Positions 44,399 to 52,143 of a stretch of DNA of 60,774 bases are shown here, piece after piece. A model generated the notes under the pieces. It made no database searches and had not been told where the DNA came from. It saw only the letters and a list, made by a program, of their open reading frames with translations. The position numbers and the translations under genes are program-made. Position 1 is the first letter of the stretch. Each line of letters begins with the position of its first letter. Where the stretch lies: assembly GCA_947629785.1 (NCBI GenBank), contig CANRFB010000009.1, forward strand, positions 1-60,774, read 5' to 3'. The stretch comes from an uncultured Clostridia bacterium (GTDB taxonomy: Bacteria; Bacillota; Clostridia; Oscillospirales; Ruminococcaceae).

Positions 44399-44821
44399 CT
44401 CCGTGTAAATTAATATATGCCTTTAATTCTTCCTGATATTTTATTAAAGCATTTTCTGTCTGCTTTATTTCAAAGTCCGTTAGTTTATAAACTTCTGCAT
44501 ACTTTAACAGTTTCTTTTGGGCTTCAATTTCGTTTAATAAACAGCTTTTGTAAGAACCGTCATTTTTACCGTTTCTATATTGCTCGGTATGTATTAATTC
44601 TTCAAACACACTTGCCCTGCCCGGGTCTTGTTTCAGCAAAATCGTTTTAGCATTATATGTAATTCCTTCGGCGTGCTTTCTCTCAAGATACACGTCCGTT
44701 TCATCACTTTGCTGGATAATGCCTCCGTTATGCTGAAAAGCTTTTTTATAGCCCTGAATTGCTTTTTGGGCATTGGTTCAACATAGCCGTCAGGTTTAGA
44801 CTTGCGTGCCAACACACTCAT
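44391..44821 (-). CDS. Hypothetical protein in two frames joined at a -1 slippery site
   Basis: Frame 0 starts at the ATG 44821 (MSVLARKSKPDGYVEPMPKK) with AGGAAG 10 bases upstream, and soon loses sense after residue 27. The downstream frame continues AFQHNGGIIQQSDETDVYLE and carries FEELIHTEQYRNGKNDGSY, resembling a metal-binding helix. The two join without loss at A_AAA_AAG (44747-44741), a classic -1 slippery heptamer, giving 143 aa. A lost A in a homopolymer, from mutation or sequencing error, is the alternative. Product unrecognised. Confidence 0.6.
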
Positions 44822-44843
44822 ATGTGTATCACTTCCTGCTTCT

Positions 44844-44871
44844 ATTATACCACATTCTCCGGATTTGTCAA
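44844..44871 (-). promoter_or_regulatory. Promoter of the frameshifted gene
   Basis: Minus strand: a perfect TTGACA (44866-44871), 16-base spacer, and a perfect TATAAT (44844-44849), with the ATG about 23 bases later. The neighbouring Rpn gene has the same GAATGTGG/CGGAATGTGG TATAATAGAA block around its -10, hinting at shared control. Confidence 0.7.
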
Positions 44872-44909
44872 CGTTCAGGACGACAAAAATCACCTGCCGA
44901 ACGAGCTGA

Positions 44910-44931
44910 AAGCCGGTATTTCTGCCGGCTT
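44910..44931. terminator. Short hairpin after the XRE gene
   Basis: AAGCCGG and CCGGCTT pair over seven bases around an 8-base loop, in the gap between the XRE gene and the frameshifted gene. No strong T run, so termination is uncertain. Confidence 0.35.
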
Positions 44932-44953
44932 GATGACCTGTTCAAAACGAATA

Positions 44954-45283
44954 TTACTGCTTCTTTCCGCTTAACATACCAAGGCGTTCTATAAGCCTGC
45001 CCTTGTTCTTTTCGCTAAGCGAACGGTATTTGTTAATGATCCTGTTTTCTTCCGGCAGAAGTTTCGGGTAATACATACCCTTTTTATTGTTAGTTCTTCC
45101 TGCAATATAATCAAGGGACACGTCATAAAATTCCGCAAGTATCTTTGCCATGTGGAACGGTATCTCTCTTTTCCCGCTTTCATACAGATAATACTGCTGT
45201 TTGCTCGTAAAGAGTATCTTTCCCACTTCTTCCTGAGTCAGATCCTTGTCCTCCCGCAGATCCCTCAGCCTCTGATAATACAT
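44954..45283 (-). CDS. XRE family helix-turn-helix regulator
   Basis: DNA-binding regulator of 109 aa. The helix-turn-helix is LREDKDLTQEEVGKILFTSK with QQYYLYESGKREIP. It then reads HMAKILAEFYDVSLDYIAGR, the standard end of this domain. A short charged tail follows. GGGAAAG lies 8 bases before the ATG at 45283; longer frames to 45358 are rejected. It is divergent from the orphan gene at 45411 and could regulate that promoter or the small operon to its left. Confidence 0.85.
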   Translation of the reverse strand: MYYQRLRDLREDKDLTQEEVGKILFTSKQQYYLYESGKREIPFHMAKILAEFYDVSLDYIAGRTNNKKGMYYPKLLPEENRIINKYRSLSEKNKGRLIERLGMLSGKKQ

Positions 45284-45341
45284 ACCCATCACTTTCCCAA
45301 AATTATTAAAGGAAGTATATCGTAATAATCCAAATAAATGT

Positions 45342-45370
45342 TTGACAGTATTCCGCATGAATGATATAAT
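45342..45370 (+). promoter_or_regulatory. Consensus promoter of the orphan small gene
   Basis: TTGACA (45342-45347), exactly 17 bases, then TATAAT (45365-45370): a perfect consensus vegetative promoter, the strongest in the window. An AAAGGAG site and the ATG at 45411 follow. Confidence 0.85.
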
Positions 45371-45410
45371 ACTTATTGTAAATCAATTGAATTACAAAGG
45401 AGCTGTTTTT

Positions 45411-45764
45411 ATGAGCGTTACAGATTCGTTTATTGATAGTTTTTTCCGCGAAAGCTTCTCTTATTCCGAGAGCTTTTTTGACGACATTTACGAGGGCGAA
45501 CTTGCAAAAGCCTTTGAACCGTTTCTGCCGGAAGATACAAAAGATTATTCCGGAATTACGGAAAAACTTCTGCGGCATATTTCCGAAAATCAGACCGACC
45601 CGTCCGTTCTGCTTCGCGACGTTTCGGAACTTTCCGAAGCCGCGCAGAAAAATAAAAGCCTTGCTTTTAAATGCGGCATAAAAGCAGGCTTGAGATTCGC
45701 ACATGAAATTGCGTCTATAAACAAATTAAAAAGCGACGATGTTTACAAGAATTTTTTCTTTTAA
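45411..45764 (+). CDS. Small hypothetical acidic protein
   Basis: Protein of 117 aa, Phe/Ser/Glu-rich at the start (SFIDSFFRESFSYSESFFDD), then helical (KNKSLAFKCGIKAGLRFAHE). No transmembrane segment or known family recognised. AAAGGAG precedes the ATG at 45411; an in-frame ATG at 45342 overlaps the promoter and is rejected. The stop overlaps the convergent metallophosphatase end by 4 bases. Strong promoter and ribosome site suggest high expression. Confidence 0.75.
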   Translation: MSVTDSFIDSFFRESFSYSESFFDDIYEGELAKAFEPFLPEDTKDYSGITEKLLRHISENQTDPSVLLRDVSELSEAAQKNKSLAFKCGIKAGLRFAHEIASINKLKSDDVYKNFFF

Positions 45765-46468
45765 ACGTTGTTTTCCCCATAAAACATATCGAAATTTTCA
45801 AACATTATTTGCAGCTTGTCTATCTCTTTTTCGGTGTGGTAATGTCCGGCGTACCATTTTTTATAGTCCAGACGATCTTCTATGCTGTCCAGCCAATCTT
45901 CCGTTGACTTGTCCACGTCGTCCTGATCCACGCCTTTCAGGAAAACCTCCGTGGGCTCGTATTTCCGCGGAGTGGTGTGGGTCAGGACCACATCAACTTT
46001 CCAGTTCACACCGTCAAGCTGCTGTTCAACATACCGTTTTATTTCCTCCGATGGCTGTTCGTCGGGCCACCAGCCGCCCCCGAACATCAGCCGCGACATT
46101 TTGTCAATGCTGTATGCGCCGCCCATTACAATCGTCTTTTTCCCGTTCAGGTCGAAAATTTCCCCGTCCTTTGCAAAAAGCAGAGACGGATATTCTTCCT
46201 CGGCATACACCGTTCCGCCGTGCCAAGGCTTTTCCTTGTAGGTTTTTATGTTGTACGGACGTCTTTCGTGGTTGCCGTGTATGCAGAACAGGGTAACGGG
46301 GATTTTTTCGAGGTACTCTTTCTTAGCCTTGTCCCGCTCCCCGCCTCTGAAATTTATCCCCGCATCGCCGAGTATTATCAATATATCTTCCTTTGTTGTT
46401 CCCATTTTTTTGCAGAATATTTTTATCCGTTCAAAATTGCCGTGTGTATCTCCCGTTATATATATCAT
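45761..46468 (-). CDS. Calcineurin-like metallophosphoesterase
   Basis: Cytoplasmic metal-dependent phosphoesterase of 235 aa. The motif series is complete: MIYITGDTHGNFER (D-x-H), IILGDAGINF (GD), CIHGNHERR (GNHE), LTHTTPR and YAGHYHTEKE (GH-x-H). The substrate, possibly a nucleotide or phosphoprotein, is unknown. GAAAGGAA precedes the ATG. It is followed upstream by punA with a 17-base gap, so the two share a transcript. Confidence 0.9.
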   Translation of the reverse strand: MIYITGDTHGNFERIKIFCKKMGTTKEDILIILGDAGINFRGGERDKAKKEYLEKIPVTLFCIHGNHERRPYNIKTYKEKPWHGGTVYAEEEYPSLLFAKDGEIFDLNGKKTIVMGGAYSIDKMSRLMFGGGWWPDEQPSEEIKRYVEQQLDGVNWKVDVVLTHTTPRKYEPTEVFLKGVDQDDVDKSTEDWLDSIEDRLDYKKWYAGHYHTEKEIDKLQIMFENFDMFYGENNV

Positions 46469-46485
46469 ACAAAATTCCTTTCAAA

Positions 46486-47316
46486 TCACAATTTCTCTGC
46501 CAGTGAAATTATCGACTCGGTAACAAGCTTTTTGAACAGCGGTGCCGTTCTGTCGGCAGTCTCCTGAACTTCCGCATGGGTAAGGGGTTTGTCGGTAATT
46601 CCGCAAGCCATATTTGAAATGCAGGAAATTCCCACAACTTTCAGACCGCAGTGATTTGCGGCGATAGCTTCGCAGGCGGTGGACATTCCCACCGCGTCCG
46701 CGCCGAGAGTGCGGACCATTCGTATTTCCGCGGGGGATTCGTAATTCGGTCCCGTAAGCTGGATATAAACGCCCTCCTGCAAAGGAATTTCCAGTCTTTT
46801 CGCCGTCTGACGGACGATTTCCCGCAGTTCCCTGTCATAAATATTGCTCATATCGGGGAATCTCACCCCCAGCTCCTCGGGATTTTCCCCGATAAGCGGA
46901 GAAGGTGCCATACATATCTGGTCGGAAATAAGCATAAGGTCGCCCGCATGGAAGTCAAAATTCACCCCGCCCGCGGCGTTCGTAAGGAAAAGTACCTTCG
47001 CCCCCATCATTTTCATAAGACGAATGGGAAGGACCACGTCCTCCATTTTGTAGCCCTCGTAATAGTGAACGCGCCCCTGCATGATAACGACTTTCACGTT
47101 TCCCACATACCCGAAAACGAACCGTCCTTTATGTCCGAGAACGGTAGACACCGGGAAGCCCTCAATATCCTTATAGTCCAGAGTGGAAACTATCTTTATC
47201 CCCTCCGCGTAATCCCCCAGTCCCGAACCCAGAACCAGTCCTATATCGGGAGTGAAATCTATCCTCTCTTTAAAACCTTCAAAACACCCTTTTATTCTTT
47301 CATAAACATTACTCAT
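46486..47316 (-). CDS. punA: Purine nucleoside phosphorylase (trimeric, PunA type)
   Basis: Cleaves purine nucleosides with phosphate for base salvage; 276 aa. Phosphate-binding GLVLGSGLGDY, NAAGGVN, and the base-binding LTGPNYESPAEIRM with VGMSTACEAIAANHCG are present. GAAAGGTAAG precedes the ATG. It lies downstream of the pullulanase gene across repeat copy E and directly upstream of the metallophosphoesterase. Confidence 0.94.
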   Translation of the reverse strand: MSNVYERIKGCFEGFKERIDFTPDIGLVLGSGLGDYAEGIKIVSTLDYKDIEGFPVSTVLGHKGRFVFGYVGNVKVVIMQGRVHYYEGYKMEDVVLPIRLMKMMGAKVLFLTNAAGGVNFDFHAGDLMLISDQICMAPSPLIGENPEELGVRFPDMSNIYDRELREIVRQTAKRLEIPLQEGVYIQLTGPNYESPAEIRMVRTLGADAVGMSTACEAIAANHCGLKVVGISCISNMACGITDKPLTHAEVQETADRTAPLFKKLVTESIISLAEKL

Positions 47317-47335
47317 AAATATCTTACCTTTCTTT

Positions 47336-47530
47336 TAGAGTTGTTTTTTAGAGTTGAGAGTTAAGAGTTAAGAGCAGGCTGAGCCTGCACCCTTTCAGGC
47401 GTTATTTAGTGATTTCCAAACTAAATATACCGTGAGGTAAAGTAAAGTTAAATCTGCAAAAGCATTGAAAAACGAAATATAAGCGTTACTGCAATATCTC
47501 AACTCTCAACTTTCAACTCTCAACTCTTAA
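47336..47530 (+). repeat. Intergenic repeat element, copy E
   Basis: Begins with GAGTTGAGAGTTAAGAG heptads, then GCAGGCTGAGCCTGCACCC, TCAGGCGTTATTTAGTG, and a shortened second hairpin (TATACCGTGAGGTA). It then has GTTAAATCTGC, AATATAAGCGTTACTGCAAT and the CTCAACTCTCAAC-type heptads, ending CTCAACTCTTAA. The pullulanase stop codon lies four bases beyond the end. Confidence 0.87.
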
Positions 47531-47533
47531 AAA

Positions 47534-49504
47534 TTAGTCTGTGGCAATAGTCTCATAGACTTCTTCGGCGGAATAGTCGGGTTTCACACGTCCCAGAACT
47601 ATGGCGCTGAGCCCGTCAATTTCATAATCGCCCTCTTCTATCATTCGCAGGGGAACTGTTCCCGCCTTTTCTCCGTCAACATACACGCCATATGAACCGA
47701 AAGCGTGCAGAGTCACGGGGCAGTCGTTGGGATTGAAGAATACTACTATTTCTTCAAATTCATTGTCGCCGTAAAGCACGAATCCCACTACCCGCCGGGG
47801 AAGTCTGTCAATGTACTGCATTTTCTCGCCTATCTCGTCCTTATCGCACATTCTTAACGCCGTATGCACTTTCCTGAACGCTATAAGCCCTTTGTAATAT
47901 TCAAAAACGTCCTTGTATTCGGATTTTCTGTTCCATTTCAGACTGTTTATGGCGTCGGGAGACTTGTAACTGTTATGGTCGAACGCCGTTCCTCCGGGGA
48001 AAGGCTTGGAGCGCAGGAATTCCTGCCCCGCTTGGATAAAGGGTATCCCCTGCGCAAGGAAAACCATCGCCGCCGCCATTTTGTCCATGCGTATGCGATT
48101 TTCCATGCTGTCGGTGCTGTTGGTGTAGTAAAGCTTATCCCAGAGAGTAAGATTGTCATGGGCTTCGGCATAATTCACCGTCTGGGCGGGGGTTTCCGTC
48201 CATGCAAATTTCGTAAGGTTCGGTATCTGCGGGTGGGGAATCCGTCCGCACATGACTTCTTTAACATATTCTTCGTTGCCCGTCGCGCCGTTTACATAGC
48301 CTTTGTCGCGGTTCTCAAAATTATTTCCCTTTATGGTGTCGCGGAAATCATCGCTGAAATACGCAAAATCGGGAGTGTTGCGGGCGTTTAATTTCATGGC
48401 GCGCTTATCCCATTCAAGAGGGGAATCCCCGCCTGTCCAGCCCTCGCCGTAAAGCAGGACGTTGGGATTTATTTCTTTCAGCTTTTGGGAAATGATATTC
48501 AGCGTTTCTATGTCGTAAAGCCCCATAAGGTCAAAGCGGAAACCGTCTATCTTGTATTCTTTCGCCCAGTAGCAAAGACTGTCAACTATGAATTTCCGAA
48601 CCATCTTCCGCTCGGTGGCAAGTTCGTTGCCGCAGCCGCTGCCGTTGCTGAAATATTCCCCGTTCTCGCCCCAGAGTCGGTAGTAATATTTCGGGTAAAT
48701 TTTATTGAAATTGGAATCCGCCGTCGCCGCCGTGTGATTGTACACAACGTCCATGACAACGCCTATCCCCTCTTTGTGAAGCGCATACACAAGCCTCTTG
48801 AATTCCGCAACTCTTGTTCTGCCGTTGAACGGGTCAGTGGAATAAGAACCCTCGGGAGCGTTGTAATTCTGCGGATCATAGCCCCAGTTGAACTGGGGAC
48901 GGTGAACGTCGCTTTCGTCAACGGTACTGTAGTCAAAACAGGGCATAAGATGAACGTGTGTAACGCCTAATTCTTTGATATGGTCAATGCCGATGCTGTC
49001 TCCCGCGGCATTTACAAGCCCCTTTTCAATGAACGCAAGGAAACGCCCCTTGTAGCAGAAATTCCCGCTCTTGTCAATGGAAAAATCCCTGACGTGCAGT
49101 TCGTAAATACAGGCGTCGGTGTATTTTTCAAGCTTTACATAGTCCTGCTTTTCCCAGCCTGCGGGGTCGCATTCCTTAGTGTCGATGACCATTCCCATAA
49201 CGCCGTTGACGCCCGCGGAACGTGCGTAAATATCCACCGCTTCCTGTTCAATGCCGTCATAGGTCATAACATAGGTGTAATATACGCCGTTAAGGTCGCC
49301 GAAAGCAGTCTTGCTCCACACTCCGTCCCTGCCTTTTTCCATAGGCATACGGCGATAGGGTATCTCGTCGGTACAGCTTTTGTAAAGCTGTACTCTTGCC
49401 CCGTCCGCTTCGGGCGCCCATACCCTGAATTCCGTTTTTTCCTTGCTGTATAATGCTCCCAGTTCTCCGTCATAACCGTATTTTTCATCTATGTGCGTAA
49501 ACAA
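47534..49504 (-). CDS. pulA: Type I pullulanase (GH13), intracellular
   Basis: Debranching enzyme that hydrolyses alpha-1,6 links of pullulan-type glucans or glycogen; 656 aa. A CBM48-like N-terminal domain (EFRVWAPEADGARVQLY) is followed by the GH13 barrel with VVMDVVYNHTA, GFRFDLMGLYD (nucleophile Asp), LLYGEGWTGG (acid Glu) and YAEAHDNLTLWDKL. No signal peptide, so it acts on internal glycogen or imported oligosaccharides. The GTG at 49513 abuts AAGGAAG; a TTG at 49504 with 8-base spacing is preferred. Confidence 0.93.
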   Translation of the reverse strand: MFTHIDEKYGYDGELGALYSKEKTEFRVWAPEADGARVQLYKSCTDEIPYRRMPMEKGRDGVWSKTAFGDLNGVYYTYVMTYDGIEQEAVDIYARSAGVNGVMGMVIDTKECDPAGWEKQDYVKLEKYTDACIYELHVRDFSIDKSGNFCYKGRFLAFIEKGLVNAAGDSIGIDHIKELGVTHVHLMPCFDYSTVDESDVHRPQFNWGYDPQNYNAPEGSYSTDPFNGRTRVAEFKRLVYALHKEGIGVVMDVVYNHTAATADSNFNKIYPKYYYRLWGENGEYFSNGSGCGNELATERKMVRKFIVDSLCYWAKEYKIDGFRFDLMGLYDIETLNIISQKLKEINPNVLLYGEGWTGGDSPLEWDKRAMKLNARNTPDFAYFSDDFRDTIKGNNFENRDKGYVNGATGNEEYVKEVMCGRIPHPQIPNLTKFAWTETPAQTVNYAEAHDNLTLWDKLYYTNSTDSMENRIRMDKMAAAMVFLAQGIPFIQAGQEFLRSKPFPGGTAFDHNSYKSPDAINSLKWNRKSEYKDVFEYYKGLIAFRKVHTALRMCDKDEIGEKMQYIDRLPRRVVGFVLYGDNEFEEIVVFFNPNDCPVTLHAFGSYGVYVDGEKAGTVPLRMIEEGDYEIDGLSAIVLGRVKPDYSAEEVYETIATD

Positions 49505-49539
49505 AACCGCCACTTCCTTTTCCGAAAATATTTGTGTGA

Positions 49540-49836
49540 TCAGTATTTAGACTTTCCGTTTTCCTTTGCAATTTTCATTACCTGAACATAAATTCCCGCC
49601 ACCACCTGATAAAGTTCGGGGGGGATTCCCTGACCAACATTCAGCATGGTGAGCAGAGCCGCCGTGGAATCGTCGCGATATACGGGAACGCCGTTCTCGT
49701 CCGCAAGATTGATTATCTTTTCCGCAACGTGTCCGTGTCCCGAAGCCACCACAATGGGAGTATAATCCTTTTCGGGATTGTATTTCAGGGCAACAGCCGC
49801 TCCGGAGGGCTTTTTGCCGCCTTTATATCCTGACAC
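49540..49836 (-). CDS. FlhB C-terminal-domain-like protein (YlqH/FhlX type)
   Basis: Protein of 98 aa resembling only the cytoplasmic domain of FlhB: AAVALKYNPEKDYTPIVVAS, HVAEKIINLADENGVPVYRD, and VGQGIPPELYQVVAGIYVQV. The NPTH cleavage site is absent (KPSG stands in its place). In Bacillus such a protein can replace the cleaved FlhB C-terminus. GTG start, 10 bases after AGGAGG. It overlaps the FliK-like gene by 14 bases, so the two act together. Confidence 0.9.
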   Translation of the reverse strand: MSGYKGGKKPSGAAVALKYNPEKDYTPIVVASGHGHVAEKIINLADENGVPVYRDDSTAALLTMLNVGQGIPPELYQVVAGIYVQVMKIAKENGKSKY

Positions 49837-51775
49837 TGAGACCGCTCCTCCTTTCGTTTATCTTGGGGAATACCTCGTTAAGTTCCCTTTTCCGCCTTAA
49901 AGCCCCCACCATGGTTTTCTCGGCGTTGTAGCCGCAGGCGGAAGCAATTGCGGGAACTGTGTCCTTCAGCGAAGAATAGTTCTTTTCCGTACCTGCGGGA
50001 CACATGATGGAAACATTTATGTTCTTGCCGTGAGTATAGACTTCCATTTCAAAATAACCCGCTTCTTCTATTTCAAAACATAAGAACAGATGACTGTCGT
50101 CCTCGCCCGTTTCGGAATTTTTCCCCGCGTCCGGATCCGCCCAGAGTTCCCCGAAAGCCTTAAGCCCGTCAAGATTCATGGGAACAAGGAAATGCAGCAG
50201 CGGCGTGAAAACCCCCGGCGCGGTCAGAAGCCCCTGTATCATGTCCGAACGGTCTATTGCCGCAAGGGATTTGAGGGACGGGTCGTTGATGTTTTTAAGC
50301 AGGAAATCAAGCATATTTTCCATGGTCGTGGGCGGGCGGTAATTTATCCCCGCCGCCTGCGCCATGTCCGTGAGAATAAGGTTCACGCTCTGGGCAAGGG
50401 CTATCTTTCCGTCCATATCGTCAACTTTGTTTATGATAACGCTGAGCCTGTCGATAAGCGTATTCAGGTCTTTGCCCGTTTCAAATTCCCTTAAAAGCGT
50501 GTTCAGCCCGCCTTTGAGGTTGTCGGGGAGAAGTTCCGAAAACACCTTTTTCAGCGCGGAAATGCCGCTTTGCAGAGTGAACTTTTCCACGCCGCTTTCC
50601 GCGGGAATTTCCTCTTTGGGGATTTCATCTGCGGGAATATCCTTTCCGGAAATATCCTGCGCCGCGTTCCCGTTCCGGATAGTTCCGCCTGTTCTTGCGG
50701 CGGTTTCCGCGGGAACGTCAGCTTGTTTCGGAGACGCGGGAAGCTGAAGCGCCTTTTTGAGAATTTCCGAAAGCTGTTCGGGAGAAAGCTTTTTGACGCC
50801 GTAATTCACAGCTATGGCAATACGCTCGGTAAGCATTGTCATGGAACGCTGCGCCGAAGCGGAGGGGCTGTCGTTGAGAGCGTTGAGCTTCACGTCCGAG
50901 GGAAGCGCCGACTTCTCTATGAATTTGGTGAAAAGAACGCCCAGCTTGTCGGCAGTTTCCGCGTCGGGAGCCATGTTCAGTATCGCCTGAAAACTTTCGC
51001 CCACCGAGGAAGTGTCATTGTTGAACCGCGAAAGATTATATGTTATCAGCGAAAGCAGGTTCTGGGTCTTGTCATTGAGCAGCAGGCTCTTTTCAAGATA
51101 GTTCACAAGGGCAAGAATGTCGCCTTTTACCTCGCTGAAAGTGTTTGGGGTGAGCTTATCCGCCGTTTGCAGAAGCAGATCTCTTACCTCGCGGCTCTGG
51201 GCTGTTTCCCCCGCAAGATAGCGCAGACTTGCGGAGATCGAGGTAAGAAGCCCGTCTCTTGCCTCCGCGGAAGCGGCGGCTTTCATAAAATCAAGCACCG
51301 CGGCGGTCATTTCCTCGCCCAGATCTGTTCCCGCCAATCCCGAAAGCATATTTTTAAGTTCGCCCCAGAGTTCCCCGCTGAATATGGTGGATTCGCTCTG
51401 CTGACGAAGCATATCCGTCATTACTTCCTCCGGCGAGAGAAGTATTTCCGAGGCAAACTCGGTGACCTTGTTCAGCAGTTCCGCATTCCCCGAAGCCTGA
51501 AGCGCGGCAAGGGCATTCCCGCCCACAAGTCCTTTCAGCAGCACCGCCGACATGGCAGGGTCTTTTACAAATGACCCCTGAAACCGCAGCTGCCCCGCTC
51601 CCGTCTGGTCTTTGAGGTTCTGCTCGCCAAGCTGTTCGTCCCGCTCGTTCGCTCTGTTTACCTGATCAACGTTTCCAAGTTCAAAATTCTGCTCCTGAGT
51701 CTGAAACTTTGGATTCTGGTTAAGGGAGTAGTCCTTGGGGTTTACCGGAGTGGTGACCCTTAACATTTCAGACAT
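49823..51775 (-). CDS. Large FliK-like hypothetical protein (YlqG-type)
   Basis: Cytoplasmic protein of 650 aa, largely helical, with Leu/Ala-rich bundles (about 80-350), a disordered Pro/Glu/Thr stretch (about 365-410), and a C-terminal beta domain (HLFLCFEIEEAGYFEMEVYT) reminiscent of FliK-type hook-length domains. It is translationally coupled to the FlhB-like gene, as ylqG is to ylqH in Bacillus. The role is probably in export control; that is inference. The ATG at 51775 has AAAGGA upstream. Confidence 0.65.
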   Translation of the reverse strand: MSEMLRVTTPVNPKDYSLNQNPKFQTQEQNFELGNVDQVNRANERDEQLGEQNLKDQTGAGQLRFQGSFVKDPAMSAVLLKGLVGGNALAALQASGNAELLNKVTEFASEILLSPEEVMTDMLRQQSESTIFSGELWGELKNMLSGLAGTDLGEEMTAAVLDFMKAAASAEARDGLLTSISASLRYLAGETAQSREVRDLLLQTADKLTPNTFSEVKGDILALVNYLEKSLLLNDKTQNLLSLITYNLSRFNNDTSSVGESFQAILNMAPDAETADKLGVLFTKFIEKSALPSDVKLNALNDSPSASAQRSMTMLTERIAIAVNYGVKKLSPEQLSEILKKALQLPASPKQADVPAETAARTGGTIRNGNAAQDISGKDIPADEIPKEEIPAESGVEKFTLQSGISALKKVFSELLPDNLKGGLNTLLREFETGKDLNTLIDRLSVIINKVDDMDGKIALAQSVNLILTDMAQAAGINYRPPTTMENMLDFLLKNINDPSLKSLAAIDRSDMIQGLLTAPGVFTPLLHFLVPMNLDGLKAFGELWADPDAGKNSETGEDDSHLFLCFEIEEAGYFEMEVYTHGKNINVSIMCPAGTEKNYSSLKDTVPAIASACGYNAEKTMVGALRRKRELNEVFPKINERRSGLSVRI

Positions 51776-51825
51776 ATCCGACCATTCCTTTCCGAAAAAT
51801 TTTTTCAAACAGCATATGGAAAAAT

Positions 51826-51855
51826 ATTCTAACTTTGTAAAATTTAATCAGTCAA
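51826..51855 (-). promoter_or_regulatory. Putative promoter of the FliK-like/FlhB-like operon
   Basis: Minus strand: -35 TTGACT (51850-51855), 18 bases, -10 TAGAAT (51826-51831). It lies about 50 bases upstream of the ATG at 51775. The rest of the divergent spacer to 51983 is AT-rich with nothing else recognised. Confidence 0.5.
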
Positions 51856-51983
51856 AATTTTAAATTTTTATCGTTTCTTATAAATTTTTATGTGTTTTTG
51901 TTAAATCTGACGAAAATTAGCATAAAAATTTTTCCGCTTTATTTTTATTATATTACATTTTTGTCTTGTAGTAAAGAGTTTTT

Positions 51984-52009
51984 TATAGTATAATTAAAAA
52001 TATACTATA
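51984..52009 (+). promoter_or_regulatory. cheA promoter region with inverted-repeat operator
   Basis: TATAGTATA and TATACTATA, nine-base perfect arms, flank an 8-base spacer. Two TATAAT sequences overlap the repeat (one begins at 51989, one at 52004); only weak -35 sequences such as TTGTAG lie 17 bases upstream of the first. The overlap suggests a regulator-binding operator controlling cheA. No typical sigma-28 promoter was found. Confidence 0.45.
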
Positions 52010-52035
52010 ATCATCATGCGGCATATGTATTTCTG

Positions 52036-52071
52036 CTGCCGCGAGCGGGAAGAAATTTCCCGCACGGGCAG
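52036..52071 (+). other. Structured leader hairpin of the cheA mRNA
   Basis: An inner stem GCGGGAA/TTCCCGC with a GAAAT loop is extended by an outer CTGCC/GGCAG stem across a small internal loop. It lies in a leader of roughly 125 bases before the cheA ATG. No known riboswitch consensus was recognised. A second weaker pairing, GGTTTTG with the AACTAAAAC part, lies at about 52091-52121. Confidence 0.5.
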
Positions 52072-52143
52072 TTACAATATTTGCTCATATAGGTTTTGTA
52101 TGAACCCGGGTAACTAAAACTTATTTTTTAGGTAGGTGTTTTT

